64,000 bases of DNA from Bacteroidaceae bacterium (GTDB lineage Bacteria > Bacteroidota > Bacteroidia > Bacteroidales > Bacteroidaceae), in assembly GCA_017464815.1 (NCBI GenBank), contig JAFTYI010000031.1, positions 62,001 through 126,000 of the forward strand. Reading direction: 5' to 3'. Position 1 is the first letter of the stretch. Each line of letters opens with the position of its first letter. Below the pieces are notes generated by a model. It was not told where the DNA came from and did no database searches. It saw only the letters and a list, made by a program, of their open reading frames with translations. A program made the translations under genes and the position numbers. Of the stretch, positions 1 through 8,785 are shown in pieces.

Positions 1-2220
1 ATCTTCGGCATTTTGGAAACTGTGAAGCGTGGCGCCTCCCTGAAGAGCTTGAATGCGTTCGATAGGGTTGTCCAATCGCTTGTAGTAAGCAGTCACAGAG
101 AGCATATCACCCTCTTGGTTCATGAGTTCGTAGCGCAAGTCAAAGTTATAGTTATAACCATTCTGCAACTCTTCGTTTCCACGGATTTGTGCCGAGCCAT
201 AGGACTCCTGATAGAGGAAGGGAGCCATTTCGATGAAGGATGGACGGGTGACTGTACGTGAGGCTGAGAAACGCAAACTGTTCTTATCGTTCAAGGTGTA
301 TTTAATGTTTAGCGCAGGAAACAAATCGTTCTTCTTCAAGTCACGACGTTGACCATACCTCTCGCCTCCATCAGTAGCATAACGCACCCATTGGTGACTC
401 GATTCATAGCGCACTCCGGCATTGAGCTGCACTTTGTCCAACAGATGAAGATTGGCGAGCAGGTAAGCAGCAAAAATATCGTTACCTGCCAAATAACTAT
501 CTTTGGGTTGCATCTTACGCTCAACAGTAATGTTTCCATTGGCCACATTCTCCTGATTCAGGTATCCATTGGTGTCGAATATGTTTTTGATTTCAGGATT
601 CAATTTGTTTACATTATAATAGAAGCGTGTGCCCATGTAGTCGCGATTCTTGTCCTTGTAATCCATTCCCATGCTCAGGTTGTCTGTGTCGTTCCATCCC
701 CACTTTATAGCAAGATGTGTATTCCACTCTTCTTCATTGAGTTCGCCAAAGTAACGCATGGTCTCCTGTCGATTCAGTTTGAAAAGCGACAACTTTCCTC
801 CTTCGTTATTGAACATCACCTGTCTGCGATCGGGTTCTTCGCTGGAAGTTTTTGTATAAGAGGTAGCCCAATTGATTCGCCAATGGGTATCGGCTGTGAG
901 ATTATGCAATCCGCGGACTTGATGATTTTGTAAGGAGTAGATGTGGGTACTATTGTTACTACCCGTCAAGTGATGACCCTCAGAGTCTATACCTTGACGC
1001 TGTTCGTAGGTGTCACTGGCATTACGGGCATAAAAGAATGTATAGCCTATATGGTCGCTATGTCTTAACGTATAGTTCACATGACCAAGCGCAGCCATCC
1101 TCAAAGCCTGTTCGTAGCTATCGTAGGAAAAATCATTCTGTACATTGCCTGTAGCTTCCAAAGTCTTGTAGAAGGCATCCTCCATGTGTTGATAGCCGTT
1201 GCTCAGGCTAAATGAGCCAAGTAGGCTGAGGGTCTGTCCGCCCAAAGGTAGTTTTTTACCAAAAGAGAGGTCAGTTCCCAAGTCGGGTAATGCATGTTTC
1301 TTCTCTACTGCAAAAGTGGAATTGAAGATATTGTGTTTTTTTACATATTCGTCAAACTCCATCAGTGGCAATCCCAATGCTTTGGAATCAATGGATGGAG
1401 AATGAAACAACGAGCCATCCCGATTCATCTGATAGTGACTTTTACCCAATGTATTGAATTTGCCTCCCACCTTCAATCCAATGTTCAGAAAATCCTTATC
1501 CACCCGTTCCTTGGTGGTGATTCCTATATGTGCCCCACTGTAGTCAGCATAAGCTTCAGCATTATACACTTTGCTTACTGCGATATTTTGCACCGTACTT
1601 GATGGGAACAATTCAAGCGGCACCAACTTGTTATCAGGGTTAGGAGATGCTATGGGAAGCCCGTTCAGCGTCGTTATGCTATAGCGATCTCCTAATCCAC
1701 GAACAATCAGTTGCCCTGCATCTGCAATAGATATTCCTGTAACCTTTTTTACTCCCTCTTGAACTGTACTGACGCCCTTTACCTCCATCTCCTTTGATCC
1801 CATATATTCAAGAGACAAGATAGCTTTTTGCCTATCAATTAACAGGGCCTTTTCACTTTCACGATTAAGTTTGGCTACCACCGACACCTCTCCCAATTGC
1901 TTACTATCGCTCAACATTTCGAAGTTCTGTATTTGTTCGCTCTGTTTTACTGTCAATTGGTGCGTGATTTGCTGATATCCTACATAATCAACCAATAGTG
2001 TGTAGTCGCCGTTTTTCAAATTCAACGTGTAGTCTCCATCCAGACCAGCCACGGCTCCTGTCGTTTGTCCATCTACTCTTATGGTAGCACCTGTCAGGGG
2101 TTCCTTTGTCGCTTTGTCAATCACCGTACCACGTACTACCCCAGCATTCATAGCCAAAGGAATACACTGCAGCATCATAATTACAATTCTCGTTTTCATC
2201 TTTTTCAAAACTTCTTTCAT
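1..2220 (-). CDS. TonB-dependent outer-membrane receptor, C-terminus cut by window edge
   Basis: The frame is open for 740 codons from an ATG at 2220 to the left edge, so the end of the barrel is missing. After a signal-type N-terminus (KTRIVIMMLQCIPLAMNA) comes a carboxypeptidase-D-like domain (about residues 25-110, with GATIRVDG and LVDYVGYQ). A plug domain follows (GLGDRYSITTLNGLPI, then VSKVYNAEAYADYSGAHIGI) and then aromatic-rich barrel strands, including FSASRTVTRPSFIEMAPF. No SusD follows in the visible part. It should import a bulky substrate across the outer membrane with TonB energy. The substrate is not shown by the sequence; a shared promoter module with the receptor at 3286-6144 and the phosphatase between them suggest the same regulon. 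Family very sure, substrate unknown. Confidence 0.93.
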   Translation of the reverse strand, partial: MKEVLKKMKTRIVIMMLQCIPLAMNAGVVRGTVIDKATKEPLTGATIRVDGQTTGAVAGLDGDYTLNLKNGDYTLLVDYVGYQQITHQLTVKQSEQIQNFEMLSDSKQLGEVSVVAKLNRESEKALLIDRQKAILSLEYMGSKEMEVKGVSTVQEGVKKVTGISIADAGQLIVRGLGDRYSITTLNGLPIASPNPDNKLVPLELFPSSTVQNIAVSKVYNAEAYADYSGAHIGITTKERVDKDFLNIGLKVGGKFNTLGKSHYQMNRDGSLFHSPSIDSKALGLPLMEFDEYVKKHNIFNSTFAVEKKHALPDLGTDLSFGKKLPLGGQTLSLLGSFSLSNGYQHMEDAFYKTLEATGNVQNDFSYDSYEQALRMAALGHVNYTLRHSDHIGYTFFYARNASDTYEQRQGIDSEGHHLTGSNNSTHIYSLQNHQVRGLHNLTADTHWRINWATSYTKTSSEEPDRRQVMFNNEGGKLSLFKLNRQETMRYFGELNEEEWNTHLAIKWGWNDTDNLSMGMDYKDKNRDYMGTRFYYNVNKLNPEIKNIFDTNGYLNQENVANGNITVERKMQPKDSYLAGNDIFAAYLLANLHLLDKVQLNAGVRYESSHQWVRYATDGGERYGQRRDLKKNDLFPALNIKYTLNDKNSLRFSASRTVTRPSFIEMAPFLYQESYGSAQIRGNEELQNGYNYNFDLRYELMNQEGDMLSVTAYYKRLDNPIERIQALQGGATLHSFQNAED

Positions 2221-2230
2221 TTACTTCTAA

Positions 2231-2297
2231 TTTTACGCCGCAAAGGTACGGTGACAAAGTTTCATGAGTGTTGCAAAAGGATTAACCGTTCGTTAAA
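2231..2297 (-). promoter_or_regulatory. Activator-type promoter of the left-edge TonB receptor
   Basis: A perfect TAnnTTTG box (TACCTTTG, plus-strand positions 2241-2248) lies about 20 bases before the ATG. No TTG is found 19-21 bases upstream. Instead three 11-bp units abut (2262-2272, 2273-2283, 2284-2294; minus-strand AACACTCATGA, AATCCTTTTGC, AACGAACGGTT). The 67-bp block is 50/67 identical, without gaps, to the block before the second receptor (6158-6224). The 11-bp phasing is the spacing used by OmpR/PhoB-family regulators. Regulator identity is inferred. Confidence 0.7.
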
Positions 2298-2328
2298 TAA
2301 TGGAACATGCACTGCCTCTGTCGGTTAT

Positions 2329-3264
2329 TCATTTCGTCCGCTTCACCGTGTGCAGGACATTTCCCTTTTTGTCCACCATGTGAAGGCAAAGTTCATGCTT
2401 GTCGGCTGCAATCACAGAGAAACCTGGCTCGGAACTACAAAAGACTGTACCCTGAATAGGAGATACTTTGCGACTGAGCGAGGCAGAAGAGTTAACGACA
2501 TAGTCAATCGAACTACCTTTGATTTGCAAATGCTGGAAATTATGGATATGGCCACACAGATACATGGCTACATTCTTATGTTCACGAAGAACTTTATCGA
2601 CTGTATTTTGCATATCCAATCTTTCACTTTCATCTTTTGATGTTTCGGCATAGATTGGATGATGACCTACGACGATAACCCAATCCTCTTTTGATACATC
2701 TAACAAAGAGTCCATCCATTGTATTTGTGGTTCTATATCCTGTTTACATGCATCGGGATATTTTTTATTCTCATTCCGGTACTTGCTCATCAGAGGTGTC
2801 GTATCTATCATGACGAAACGAACAGTAGTACCATCCTCTTCATAAACCTTGGTATAATACCTTGCTGGCATATTCCAACGGCGGCTTATGTTTGAATAGT
2901 CTATAACGGCTTTGGTGTTTCCCCGATATTCATGATTTCCTAATATCGGCATCCAATCGATCATTAACTCTGGATGAGAATAAATCAATTCATAATTAGT
3001 CATCCATAGCGGATCGTCCACACTTTGCACGCCATCGAAATGGTGTACGTCACCGGCTGCAATGATGCACTCGGGTCCAATCTCTTCGGCCATCACTCCC
3101 ATCAGTTCAGCTATGTTCTTCTGTTCATAGTAGCCGTTTCGTCCAAGGTCGTTGGCCATGAAGAAGTTTGCATCTTTTTTCAGTGTGCTCCATACTTCCG
3201 GAGTCTGTGCAAATGTCCCCAAAGATGCAAGAAGGACAATGACAATTGATTTTAACTGTTTCAT
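2329..3264 (-). CDS. Secreted purple-acid-type (ACP5-like) metallophosphatase
   Basis: A 311-residue calcineurin-like phosphoesterase with signal peptide MKQLKSIVIVLLASLGTFA, so periplasmic or exported. The two-metal motifs appear in order: ANDLGRNG (first Asp, as in tartrate-resistant acid phosphatases), GDVHHFDGV, GNHEYRG, GHHPIY and CGHIHNFQ. The layout GDxxxxxGV followed by GNHE is closest to the ACP5/purple acid phosphatase branch, which hydrolyses phosphomonoesters. The GDN/GDxxY tyrosine ligand of true purple enzymes is not obvious here, so metal colour and content are open. The gene lies 21 bp behind the receptor gene at 3286-6144 and is surely co-transcribed. It probably frees phosphate or a dephosphorylated moiety for, or from, the imported ligand. 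Confidence 0.87.
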   Translation of the reverse strand: MKQLKSIVIVLLASLGTFAQTPEVWSTLKKDANFFMANDLGRNGYYEQKNIAELMGVMAEEIGPECIIAAGDVHHFDGVQSVDDPLWMTNYELIYSHPELMIDWMPILGNHEYRGNTKAVIDYSNISRRWNMPARYYTKVYEEDGTTVRFVMIDTTPLMSKYRNENKKYPDACKQDIEPQIQWMDSLLDVSKEDWVIVVGHHPIYAETSKDESERLDMQNTVDKVLREHKNVAMYLCGHIHNFQHLQIKGSSIDYVVNSSASLSRKVSPIQGTVFCSSEPGFSVIAADKHELCLHMVDKKGNVLHTVKRTK

Positions 3265-3285
3265 TTTCTTTTCTTTTTTTATTGA

Positions 3286-6144
3286 TTAAAATTGAAATTT
3301 CACACCGGCATTGAGTCTCATGCCATAATATTCGACTTGCATAGTACGCTCTTTGTCACCTTGATAGTATCTCAAAGGTTGATTCAGCAGGTTGTTGGCT
3401 TCGGCATAGAAGGTAGTCTTGAACTTCTTTCCCAAGGTGTAGCTGGCATTCAAGTCCAGATAGTTTACTTTATCATAATATCGGTCAAGGGCGGCCACAG
3501 TGCCGAACTCATCGACAAACTCTGATGCAAAGTTGTACGACAAGCGCACGTTCAGTCCTTTGTTTTCGTAGTAGAGTGACGCATTTGCCGTGTGCTCGGG
3601 CGAGCCGGTCATCTTGATTTCCTCACCATCGTTTAACTTGCGGTGTTCGAAATGATGGTTCTTCGTCTTGCTGTGCGTATAGGTGTAAGTGCCGTAAAAA
3701 CCAAGGCATTTCAAGACAGGGGCAATGAATCCGAAGTCGCGCTGATAGGCAACTTCTACTCCAAAGAGGTCGGCATCATAGGCATTGATGGGCTTGGTGA
3801 TTTCATATTTCACAGGCTCGCCATCTTCGTTCAACAATCCGGCAGGGATATTGGGGTCGCTGGTTGATTTCCACTTTTCGTCAGCAATCACATCCTGCAC
3901 GTTCTTGTAGAAGAATCCCAAACTGACAAGACCTACACCCTCGAAGTAATACTCTCCACCCAAGTCGAAATTGTACGAGGTGGTCGGCTTCAACCGGGCA
4001 TTTCCGAAACTGGCCTCTTCCTCGGCAATATTATAGTGAACACAGGGGACCAATGCCGAGTACTTGGGACGCGAGAGTGTCTTGGTGAACGAAGCGCGCA
4101 ACTTCAAATCATCCGTAGCATCGTACTTCACGAGCAGGCTGGGTAGCCAGTTGGTATAGTCGTTTTTGCGATGACCGGTACTCTCCATGCGTCCTTGTTC
4201 GTCCTCCAAGTCATCAACCACCCAATTGAATCCCTGATAGTTGAGTGAGGTGTGTTCCATACGCAATCCCACCACAGCATTCCATTTGCGTCCCAGTCGT
4301 TGGTCGAGGCGCAGGTAGGCACTGCTGATTCTTTCGGTGGCATCGTAATTGCCTGAAGCCTCTTCGTAGAGTTCGTAGGCACCCTCTTGTGTGGATACCA
4401 TCTTCAATCCACCCAGATACTCTTTGGTGATGAATGACGTGTGGATCGGCAACTTGCCATCGACCATGAAACCGCTGCGTATTTGACCATTCATGTGGTT
4501 CATCCACTCCTCTTCACCAGCCTCTTCGTAGGGAGCTATGTAGTCATGGCAATGCACCTCTTTCTGCTTCGACTTGTCGGTGTACTTGCCACCAAAGCGT
4601 AGTTTGCTTGCATACTCTCCGGTAGTGAGCGGCAATTCAAAGTTCATGCGTAATTTCCATTCATCTTCGCTGATATCTTGATTTGAATTGGTCAATTCGT
4701 CGATGCTCCACTTGTAACCACTGATGTCTCCGACTCCCTTATTAGGATAAGGATGGCGTCCGCCTGCGCCCACGAAACTGAGGTCTTCGAAATAGTCACT
4801 GTTTTTCTTTCCTTTCATCTCCACCCCGAAATAGCGTTCATTGGGACGTTCCTCTGTGGCACGGGAGAATGAGGCAGCCCAATCGGCTTTCAACTTGCCA
4901 AAAGTATGTTCGCCATCGAGGGTGAAATCCATCGTTTGCTGCAACTCCAATCGGGCATCCCGATTGTCGTCCGATCCTCCTTTGGTTTGCAACACGAGGG
5001 ATTGTTTCTCGGGCTTTTCATTCAGTTTCTTATAGGTGATGCGGTAACGGTTTTCCCAATCACCGCGACGATTATACATGCCCTTAAACGAGAGTTTATG
5101 ATTAGGGTTGAACTTGTAGTCAGCAGCCAGTGAATAGCTCTGCCGTTCGCGAGTGACGTAGTATTGGCGAATTTCGGCCTTGTCCAAATATACATTTCCG
5201 TCGTCATCCACATCGTACTCAAATTCGGTGTTGTCGGCTCCTCCGGGAGCATTTTGATACGAAGCGGCCAGCATCACTCCCAGTTTGTCATTGAAGTAGC
5301 GGTCTCCGTAAGTCAATCCGAGGTTCAGTTGCATCTTGTCGCTCACCCAGTTCCATCCGCTTCCGGCCGTAGCGTTCAGCACACGTTTATAAGGTGTATT
5401 CTTTGTCACCAGATTGATGGCGCCACCGATAGCGTCTCCGTCCATATCGCTGGTTACCACCTTACTCACCTCGATGGTCTGCACCATATCGGCAGGAATC
5501 AAGTCGAGCTGTACATTGCGAGTATCTCCTTCGGCCGACGGCAAGCGGTTGCCGTTCACGGTCACTGAGGTAAGGTCGGCACTTGTGCCACGCACCTGTC
5601 CGAAGCGGGCCTCTCCCATGTCGTATTGCACATTGATGCCATTGATGCGTTTCAGCGCATCACCGATGTTGGCATCAGGGAATTTTCCCACTTGATCGGC
5701 CGAAACCACATTTTTCACTCCCATGGCGGTTTTCTGCATGTTCACAGCCCTTCTTTGTCCTTGGAAGGCGCTCTTTACCTCCACCTGTTGAAGGGCAACC
5801 CCTTCGTTCATCACAATGTCATATTCCAACGTCTTGCCCTCTGTCACCGTCAAGCGAGCTTCCACAGGTTCATATCCCACGTAGGAAACCTTCAGCGTGT
5901 AAACACCGGGTTGCAAATTGGGCAATGTGTAGAATCCATTGATGTCGCTGGTGACACCAGTACGCAAATCTTCGATATATACCGAGGCGCCTGGCAAACT
6001 TTGTTGTTGTTCGTTGTCAACCACCCGTCCACAAACGGTTCCTCCTTTGGGAATAGGGGCTTTTCCCCCAGCATTAGTCACTTGGCCTATTCCTGCCATA
6101 AGCAGCACCATTGTGGCCATTTTCATTTTCTTGTTCATCGTCAT
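3286..6144 (-). CDS. TonB-dependent outer-membrane receptor (TIGR01782-like)
   Basis: A 952-residue receptor with a signal peptide ending near VTNAGGK, a carboxypeptidase-D-like domain (about 35-115: GRVVDNEQQQSLPGASVYI, VSYVGYEP) and a plug domain (FPDANIGDALKRINGINV, QVRGTSADLTSVTVNGNRLP, EVSKVVTSDMDGDAIGGAIN). The beta-barrel ends in the aromatic residue of VKFQF. The plug text matches the TIGR01782 type (Xanthomonas/Caulobacter receptors) rather than SusC, and no SusD is next to it. The first gene of a unit with the phosphatase 21 bp downstream. ATG at 6144 is preceded by a strong -7 box; Met3 (6138) is an alternative start. Ligand unknown; uptake of a phosphorylated compound is inferred from context. 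Confidence 0.95.
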   Translation of the reverse strand: MTMNKKMKMATMVLLMAGIGQVTNAGGKAPIPKGGTVCGRVVDNEQQQSLPGASVYIEDLRTGVTSDINGFYTLPNLQPGVYTLKVSYVGYEPVEARLTVTEGKTLEYDIVMNEGVALQQVEVKSAFQGQRRAVNMQKTAMGVKNVVSADQVGKFPDANIGDALKRINGINVQYDMGEARFGQVRGTSADLTSVTVNGNRLPSAEGDTRNVQLDLIPADMVQTIEVSKVVTSDMDGDAIGGAINLVTKNTPYKRVLNATAGSGWNWVSDKMQLNLGLTYGDRYFNDKLGVMLAASYQNAPGGADNTEFEYDVDDDGNVYLDKAEIRQYYVTRERQSYSLAADYKFNPNHKLSFKGMYNRRGDWENRYRITYKKLNEKPEKQSLVLQTKGGSDDNRDARLELQQTMDFTLDGEHTFGKLKADWAASFSRATEERPNERYFGVEMKGKKNSDYFEDLSFVGAGGRHPYPNKGVGDISGYKWSIDELTNSNQDISEDEWKLRMNFELPLTTGEYASKLRFGGKYTDKSKQKEVHCHDYIAPYEEAGEEEWMNHMNGQIRSGFMVDGKLPIHTSFITKEYLGGLKMVSTQEGAYELYEEASGNYDATERISSAYLRLDQRLGRKWNAVVGLRMEHTSLNYQGFNWVVDDLEDEQGRMESTGHRKNDYTNWLPSLLVKYDATDDLKLRASFTKTLSRPKYSALVPCVHYNIAEEEASFGNARLKPTTSYNFDLGGEYYFEGVGLVSLGFFYKNVQDVIADEKWKSTSDPNIPAGLLNEDGEPVKYEITKPINAYDADLFGVEVAYQRDFGFIAPVLKCLGFYGTYTYTHSKTKNHHFEHRKLNDGEEIKMTGSPEHTANASLYYENKGLNVRLSYNFASEFVDEFGTVAALDRYYDKVNYLDLNASYTLGKKFKTTFYAEANNLLNQPLRYYQGDKERTMQVEYYGMRLNAGVKFQF

Positions 6145-6157
6145 TTAGTATTTAAAT

Positions 6158-6224
6158 TTTGACGCTGCAAAGGTACGGGGGCCACGCTTCATAAATGTTT
6201 CAAAACTGTTAGGCTTTCGTGAAA
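6158..6224 (-). promoter_or_regulatory. Activator-type promoter of the receptor-phosphatase unit
   Basis: TACCTTTG (plus-strand 6168-6175) stands 24 bases before the ATG. There is no TTG at -33. Two adjoining 11-mers, AACATTTATGA (6189-6199) and AACAGTTTTGA (6200-6210), match at 8 of 11 positions and abut a third related unit (6211-6221). The proximal 11-mer begins 13 bases upstream of the -7 box, exactly as in the promoter at 2231-2297. This geometry fits a class II activator that replaces -33 recognition. Confidence 0.72.
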
Positions 6225-6297
6225 TGCCCATTTGGGGCAAATTGTTACATTTCTATTAAATCTTGTTTCCGACGTTTCACCGTTCGCCAATTCTCTG

Positions 6298-6305
6298 TAA
6301 TTTTG
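6298..6305 (+). promoter_or_regulatory. Putative -7 box of the two-component operon
   Basis: TAATTTTG fits TAnnTTTG and is the only such box before the response regulator. The expected -33 position reads GTTTC rather than TTG, so the promoter is weak or regulated. It would give a leader of roughly 240 bases containing the palindrome at 6353-6531. Confidence 0.45.
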
Positions 6306-6352
6306 CATCGGCTTAATATAACAATGCTATTTTCGCAAGTAAAAACTTGCGA

Positions 6353-6531
6353 AGGAGTTATAAGGAGTTATCGGCTCTTCGAGCCTAAGGAGTTAAAGCC
6401 ACCATACCTTAATGAGTAAATCAAAAGAGGTTTTCGATGAACGAAGTGAATAATAGTTTGGCAAACGAATAAACAAGACATTTGGCTTTAACTCCTAGTG
6501 AGTGAAACGAACGATAACTCCTTTAACTCCT
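6353..6531. repeat. Nested palindromic element in the leader of the two-component operon
   Basis: The outer arms 6353-6373 and 6512-6531 are complementary with a single extra base. The inner arms 6388-6401 and 6483-6496 are a perfect 14-bp inverted repeat (AGGAGTTAAAGCCA). The core word AAGGAGTTA recurs four times, and again near 40745-40790, so this looks like a dispersed non-coding repeat (MITE-like) that landed in the leader, or a folded leader RNA. Confidence 0.6.
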
Positions 6532-6551
6532 AAATCAAATATATAAGGTAT

Positions 6552-7250
6552 ATGGCAACAGAACGTATATTGATTGTGGATGACGAGGATACCCTGTGCG
6601 AAGTCTTGAAACTGAACCTCGAAAACGAGGGGTATGATGTCGATACGGCCTTCAGTGCCGAGCAGGCGCTGACTTATGACCTGACGGAATATTCGCTCAT
6701 CCTGTTGGACATCATGATGGGTGAAATCAGTGGCATCAAGATGGCCAAGATGTTGAAGGCCGATGTAAAGACGGCCGACATCCCCATCATCTTCTGTACG
6801 GCACGCGATACGGAGGACGACATGGTGATGGGATTGAATCTCGGAGCGGATGACTACATCATGAAGCCTTACACCATTCGTAATGTCATTGCCCGTGTAA
6901 AGAGTGTGTTGCGCCGGACATCCACGCGCAAGGCCTCAACTCTCCCAACAGAAAAGCCTCATGTGCTGCAAGTGGATGGGTTGAAACTCGACATGGCGTT
7001 CAAGCGTTGTACGGTGGATGGCGAGGAGGTGAAACTTGCCCGAAAGGAGTTTGAGTTATTGGCCTATCTTATCAGGCATCGGGGTAAAATCTGTTCGCGC
7101 GAACAGATTCTCAGCCGTGTGTGGAGCAACGAGGTGGTGGTGCTTGACCGCACGATTGATGTCAACATCACCCGCCTCCGTCAGAAGATAGGTGCATACG
7201 GCTCGTATATCGTAACCCGTTCAGGTTTTGGCTATGGCTTCCGCGATTAA
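6552..7250 (+). CDS. OmpR/PhoB-family response regulator
   Basis: 232 residues in two standard parts. The receiver has acidic residues D10-D11, phospho-acceptor D53 (LLLDIMMG region), T83 and K105 (MKPYTI). The winged-helix effector (about 130-230) has LARKEFELLAYLIRHRGKI and VDVNITRLRQKIG-type text. It binds DNA as a dimer on direct repeats when phosphorylated by the kinase encoded next. The stop overlaps the kinase start by 23 bp, so the two are translationally coupled. It is divergent from the receptor-phosphatase unit whose promoter carries 11-bp repeats, making it the prime candidate regulator; that link is inference. It could also be a general stress regulator of the RprY type. Confidence 0.93.
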   Translation: MATERILIVDDEDTLCEVLKLNLENEGYDVDTAFSAEQALTYDLTEYSLILLDIMMGEISGIKMAKMLKADVKTADIPIIFCTARDTEDDMVMGLNLGADDYIMKPYTIRNVIARVKSVLRRTSTRKASTLPTEKPHVLQVDGLKLDMAFKRCTVDGEEVKLARKEFELLAYLIRHRGKICSREQILSRVWSNEVVVLDRTIDVNITRLRQKIGAYGSYIVTRSGFGYGFRD

Positions 7251-8529
7251 GACACCCTTTCACAAGCAACTCTTCCTGATGCTGCTTGCCTTCTCATGGA
7301 CGATTGTGCTCTGCTTCATCGGCTTCCAGTATCTGCGCGAGAAGCAATACAAGTCTGACTACCTGAACGCCCAGTTGCAACTCTACAACCGCCATCTGTT
7401 GGAGGTCGTGGACGAGGGATTGGCGTATGAAGACTACATCGCTACACACGACAAGCCGTTTGAGGAGTTGCGCATATCCATCATTGCGCTTTCGGGTGCA
7501 GTCGTCTATGACAACACCATCCCGATTGATTCACTCGACAATCACCGCAACCGTCCTGAGATTGACAATGCTTTGAGAAACGGCATGGGGTATCACATCG
7601 GGCGACAATCCGCCAGCGACGGACGGGAGTATTTCTATTCGGCCACACGAGGCGAACGAGGTCTTGTGCGCACGGCCATCCCTTATTCAAACACACTTCA
7701 CGACTTGCTCGAAGCCGACTGGTCGTTCCTCGTAGTCATGATTTTCATCAGCCTTGCCATGAGTGTGTTGGCCTACTTCACTACCCGCAAACTTGGCAAA
7801 GACATCGAGCGTGTCAACCGTTATGAAGCCGAGCAGGAAAAGAACCGTATCAAACGCCAATTGACAAACAATATCAATCACGAACTGAAGACTCCCGTGG
7901 CATCCATCCAAGTGTGCCTCGAAACATTGCTCTCGGGCATCAGCCTTAGCGACGAAAAACGGCAAGAGCTGATAGGGCGTTGCTATACCCACAACGAACG
8001 CTTGCGCCGCTTGCTGAACGATGTTTCACTCATCACTCGCATGGAGGATGGAGGGGCACTAATCAGTAAAGAAGAAGTGGTGATAAACCACATTATAAAG
8101 GAAATAGCCAAAGAATTGGAGGTTATGCCCGATGAAGAACGCCTGACACTGCACACCGACTTCTGTGAGGAGGTGGTCATTGATGGCAACCTCGCGCTGA
8201 TAGGCTCCATATTCAGCAACCTTACGGAAAACGCCATCGCCTATTCCGAGGGGAAGAACATCTACATATCGCTGATAGAAAACAACAAACACACCTGCCG
8301 TATCCGCTTCGAAGATGATGGCAGAGGGGTTCGCCCGGAGCAACTGCCCCACCTCTTCGACCGTTTCTATCGCGTGGACAAGGGGCGTTCGCGCCAGAAG
8401 GGCGGCACAGGGCTCGGCCTTGCCATTGTCAAACATGCCGTCATGTTTCATGGTGGCATCATCACCGCCACCAACCGTCCCAATGGCGGATTGCGGTTTG
8501 AATTCACGCTGAAGAAACATCATCCTTAA
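7228..8529 (+). CDS. Membrane sensor histidine kinase
   Basis: 433 residues. Transmembrane helices at about 14-33 and 166-184 enclose a periplasmic sensor of about 130 residues with no recognised fold. There is no clear HAMP or PAS domain. The dimerisation box is NNINHELKTPVASI with phospho-acceptor H218. The ATP-binding domain shows N box NLTENAIAYSEG, G1 DDGRGV, F box LFDRFYRV and G2 GGTGLGLAIV. It is the partner of the overlapping response regulator. Architecture is like PhoR/RprX-type kinases, but the ligand cannot be told from sequence. Start at 7228 or at Met3 (7234). Confidence 0.93.
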   Translation: MAMASAIKTPFHKQLFLMLLAFSWTIVLCFIGFQYLREKQYKSDYLNAQLQLYNRHLLEVVDEGLAYEDYIATHDKPFEELRISIIALSGAVVYDNTIPIDSLDNHRNRPEIDNALRNGMGYHIGRQSASDGREYFYSATRGERGLVRTAIPYSNTLHDLLEADWSFLVVMIFISLAMSVLAYFTTRKLGKDIERVNRYEAEQEKNRIKRQLTNNINHELKTPVASIQVCLETLLSGISLSDEKRQELIGRCYTHNERLRRLLNDVSLITRMEDGGALISKEEVVINHIIKEIAKELEVMPDEERLTLHTDFCEEVVIDGNLALIGSIFSNLTENAIAYSEGKNIYISLIENNKHTCRIRFEDDGRGVRPEQLPHLFDRFYRVDKGRSRQKGGTGLGLAIVKHAVMFHGGIITATNRPNGGLRFEFTLKKHHP

Positions 8530-8566
8530 TCGTATGTTATTTGCCCTGATGAACCTGTGTTTGCTC

Positions 8567-8650
8567 ACTTCCATACCGTAAGCCTGCATTTCCATACTCC
8601 AGACATACACCTCCATACTCCATGCATACACTTCCATACTGTACAACTAC
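8567..8650. repeat. 21-bp tandem array, four units
   Basis: The word AYYTCCATAC recurs at 8567, 8588, 8609 and 8630, exactly 21 bp apart, with related spacers (CATAC before each unit). The same word and the same 21-bp period return at 21841-21903. It lies between the kinase stop and rpsO. Read on the minus strand it would give a Ser-Met-Glu-Val heptad, but there is no sign of a real gene. Confidence 0.75.
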
Positions 8651-8712
8651 GTCCTTACACGGTATTCTTCCCCCTTTTTGCATAAAAAGTGAAGAAAAAA
8701 TGGGCAAAAGGC

Positions 8713-8742
8713 TTGTACATCAGAAAATAAGTTGTACCTTTG
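8713..8742 (+). promoter_or_regulatory. rpsO promoter
   Basis: TTG (8713-8715), 19 bases, then TACCTTTG (8735-8742). This is a full match to the Bacteroidales housekeeping promoter form and sits 43 bases before the rpsO start. Confidence 0.85.
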
Positions 8743-8785
8743 CACCCGCTAAAGAAAGTTTTACGTTTTAAAAGTTAATCAAATT

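Larger units (their letters stand above)
6145..6551. other. Divergent intergenic region: receptor promoter, kinase-operon promoter, palindromic leader
   Basis: 407 bp between two divergent transcription units. The left part (6158-6224) is the receptor promoter on the minus strand. The middle has a plus-strand TAATTTTG box (6298-6305). The rest up to the response-regulator ATG is a long leader with hairpins TTCGCAAG/CTTGCGAA (6333-6354 region), GGCTC/GAGCC (6373-6385) and a large imperfect palindrome (6353-6531). No coding potential was seen. Confidence 0.7.

Noticed and set aside
8059-8646. Minus-strand frame with a Ser-Met-Glu-Val heptad repeat
   Set aside because: The heptad comes from the 21-bp DNA repeat, and the rest is antisense to the kinase gene.
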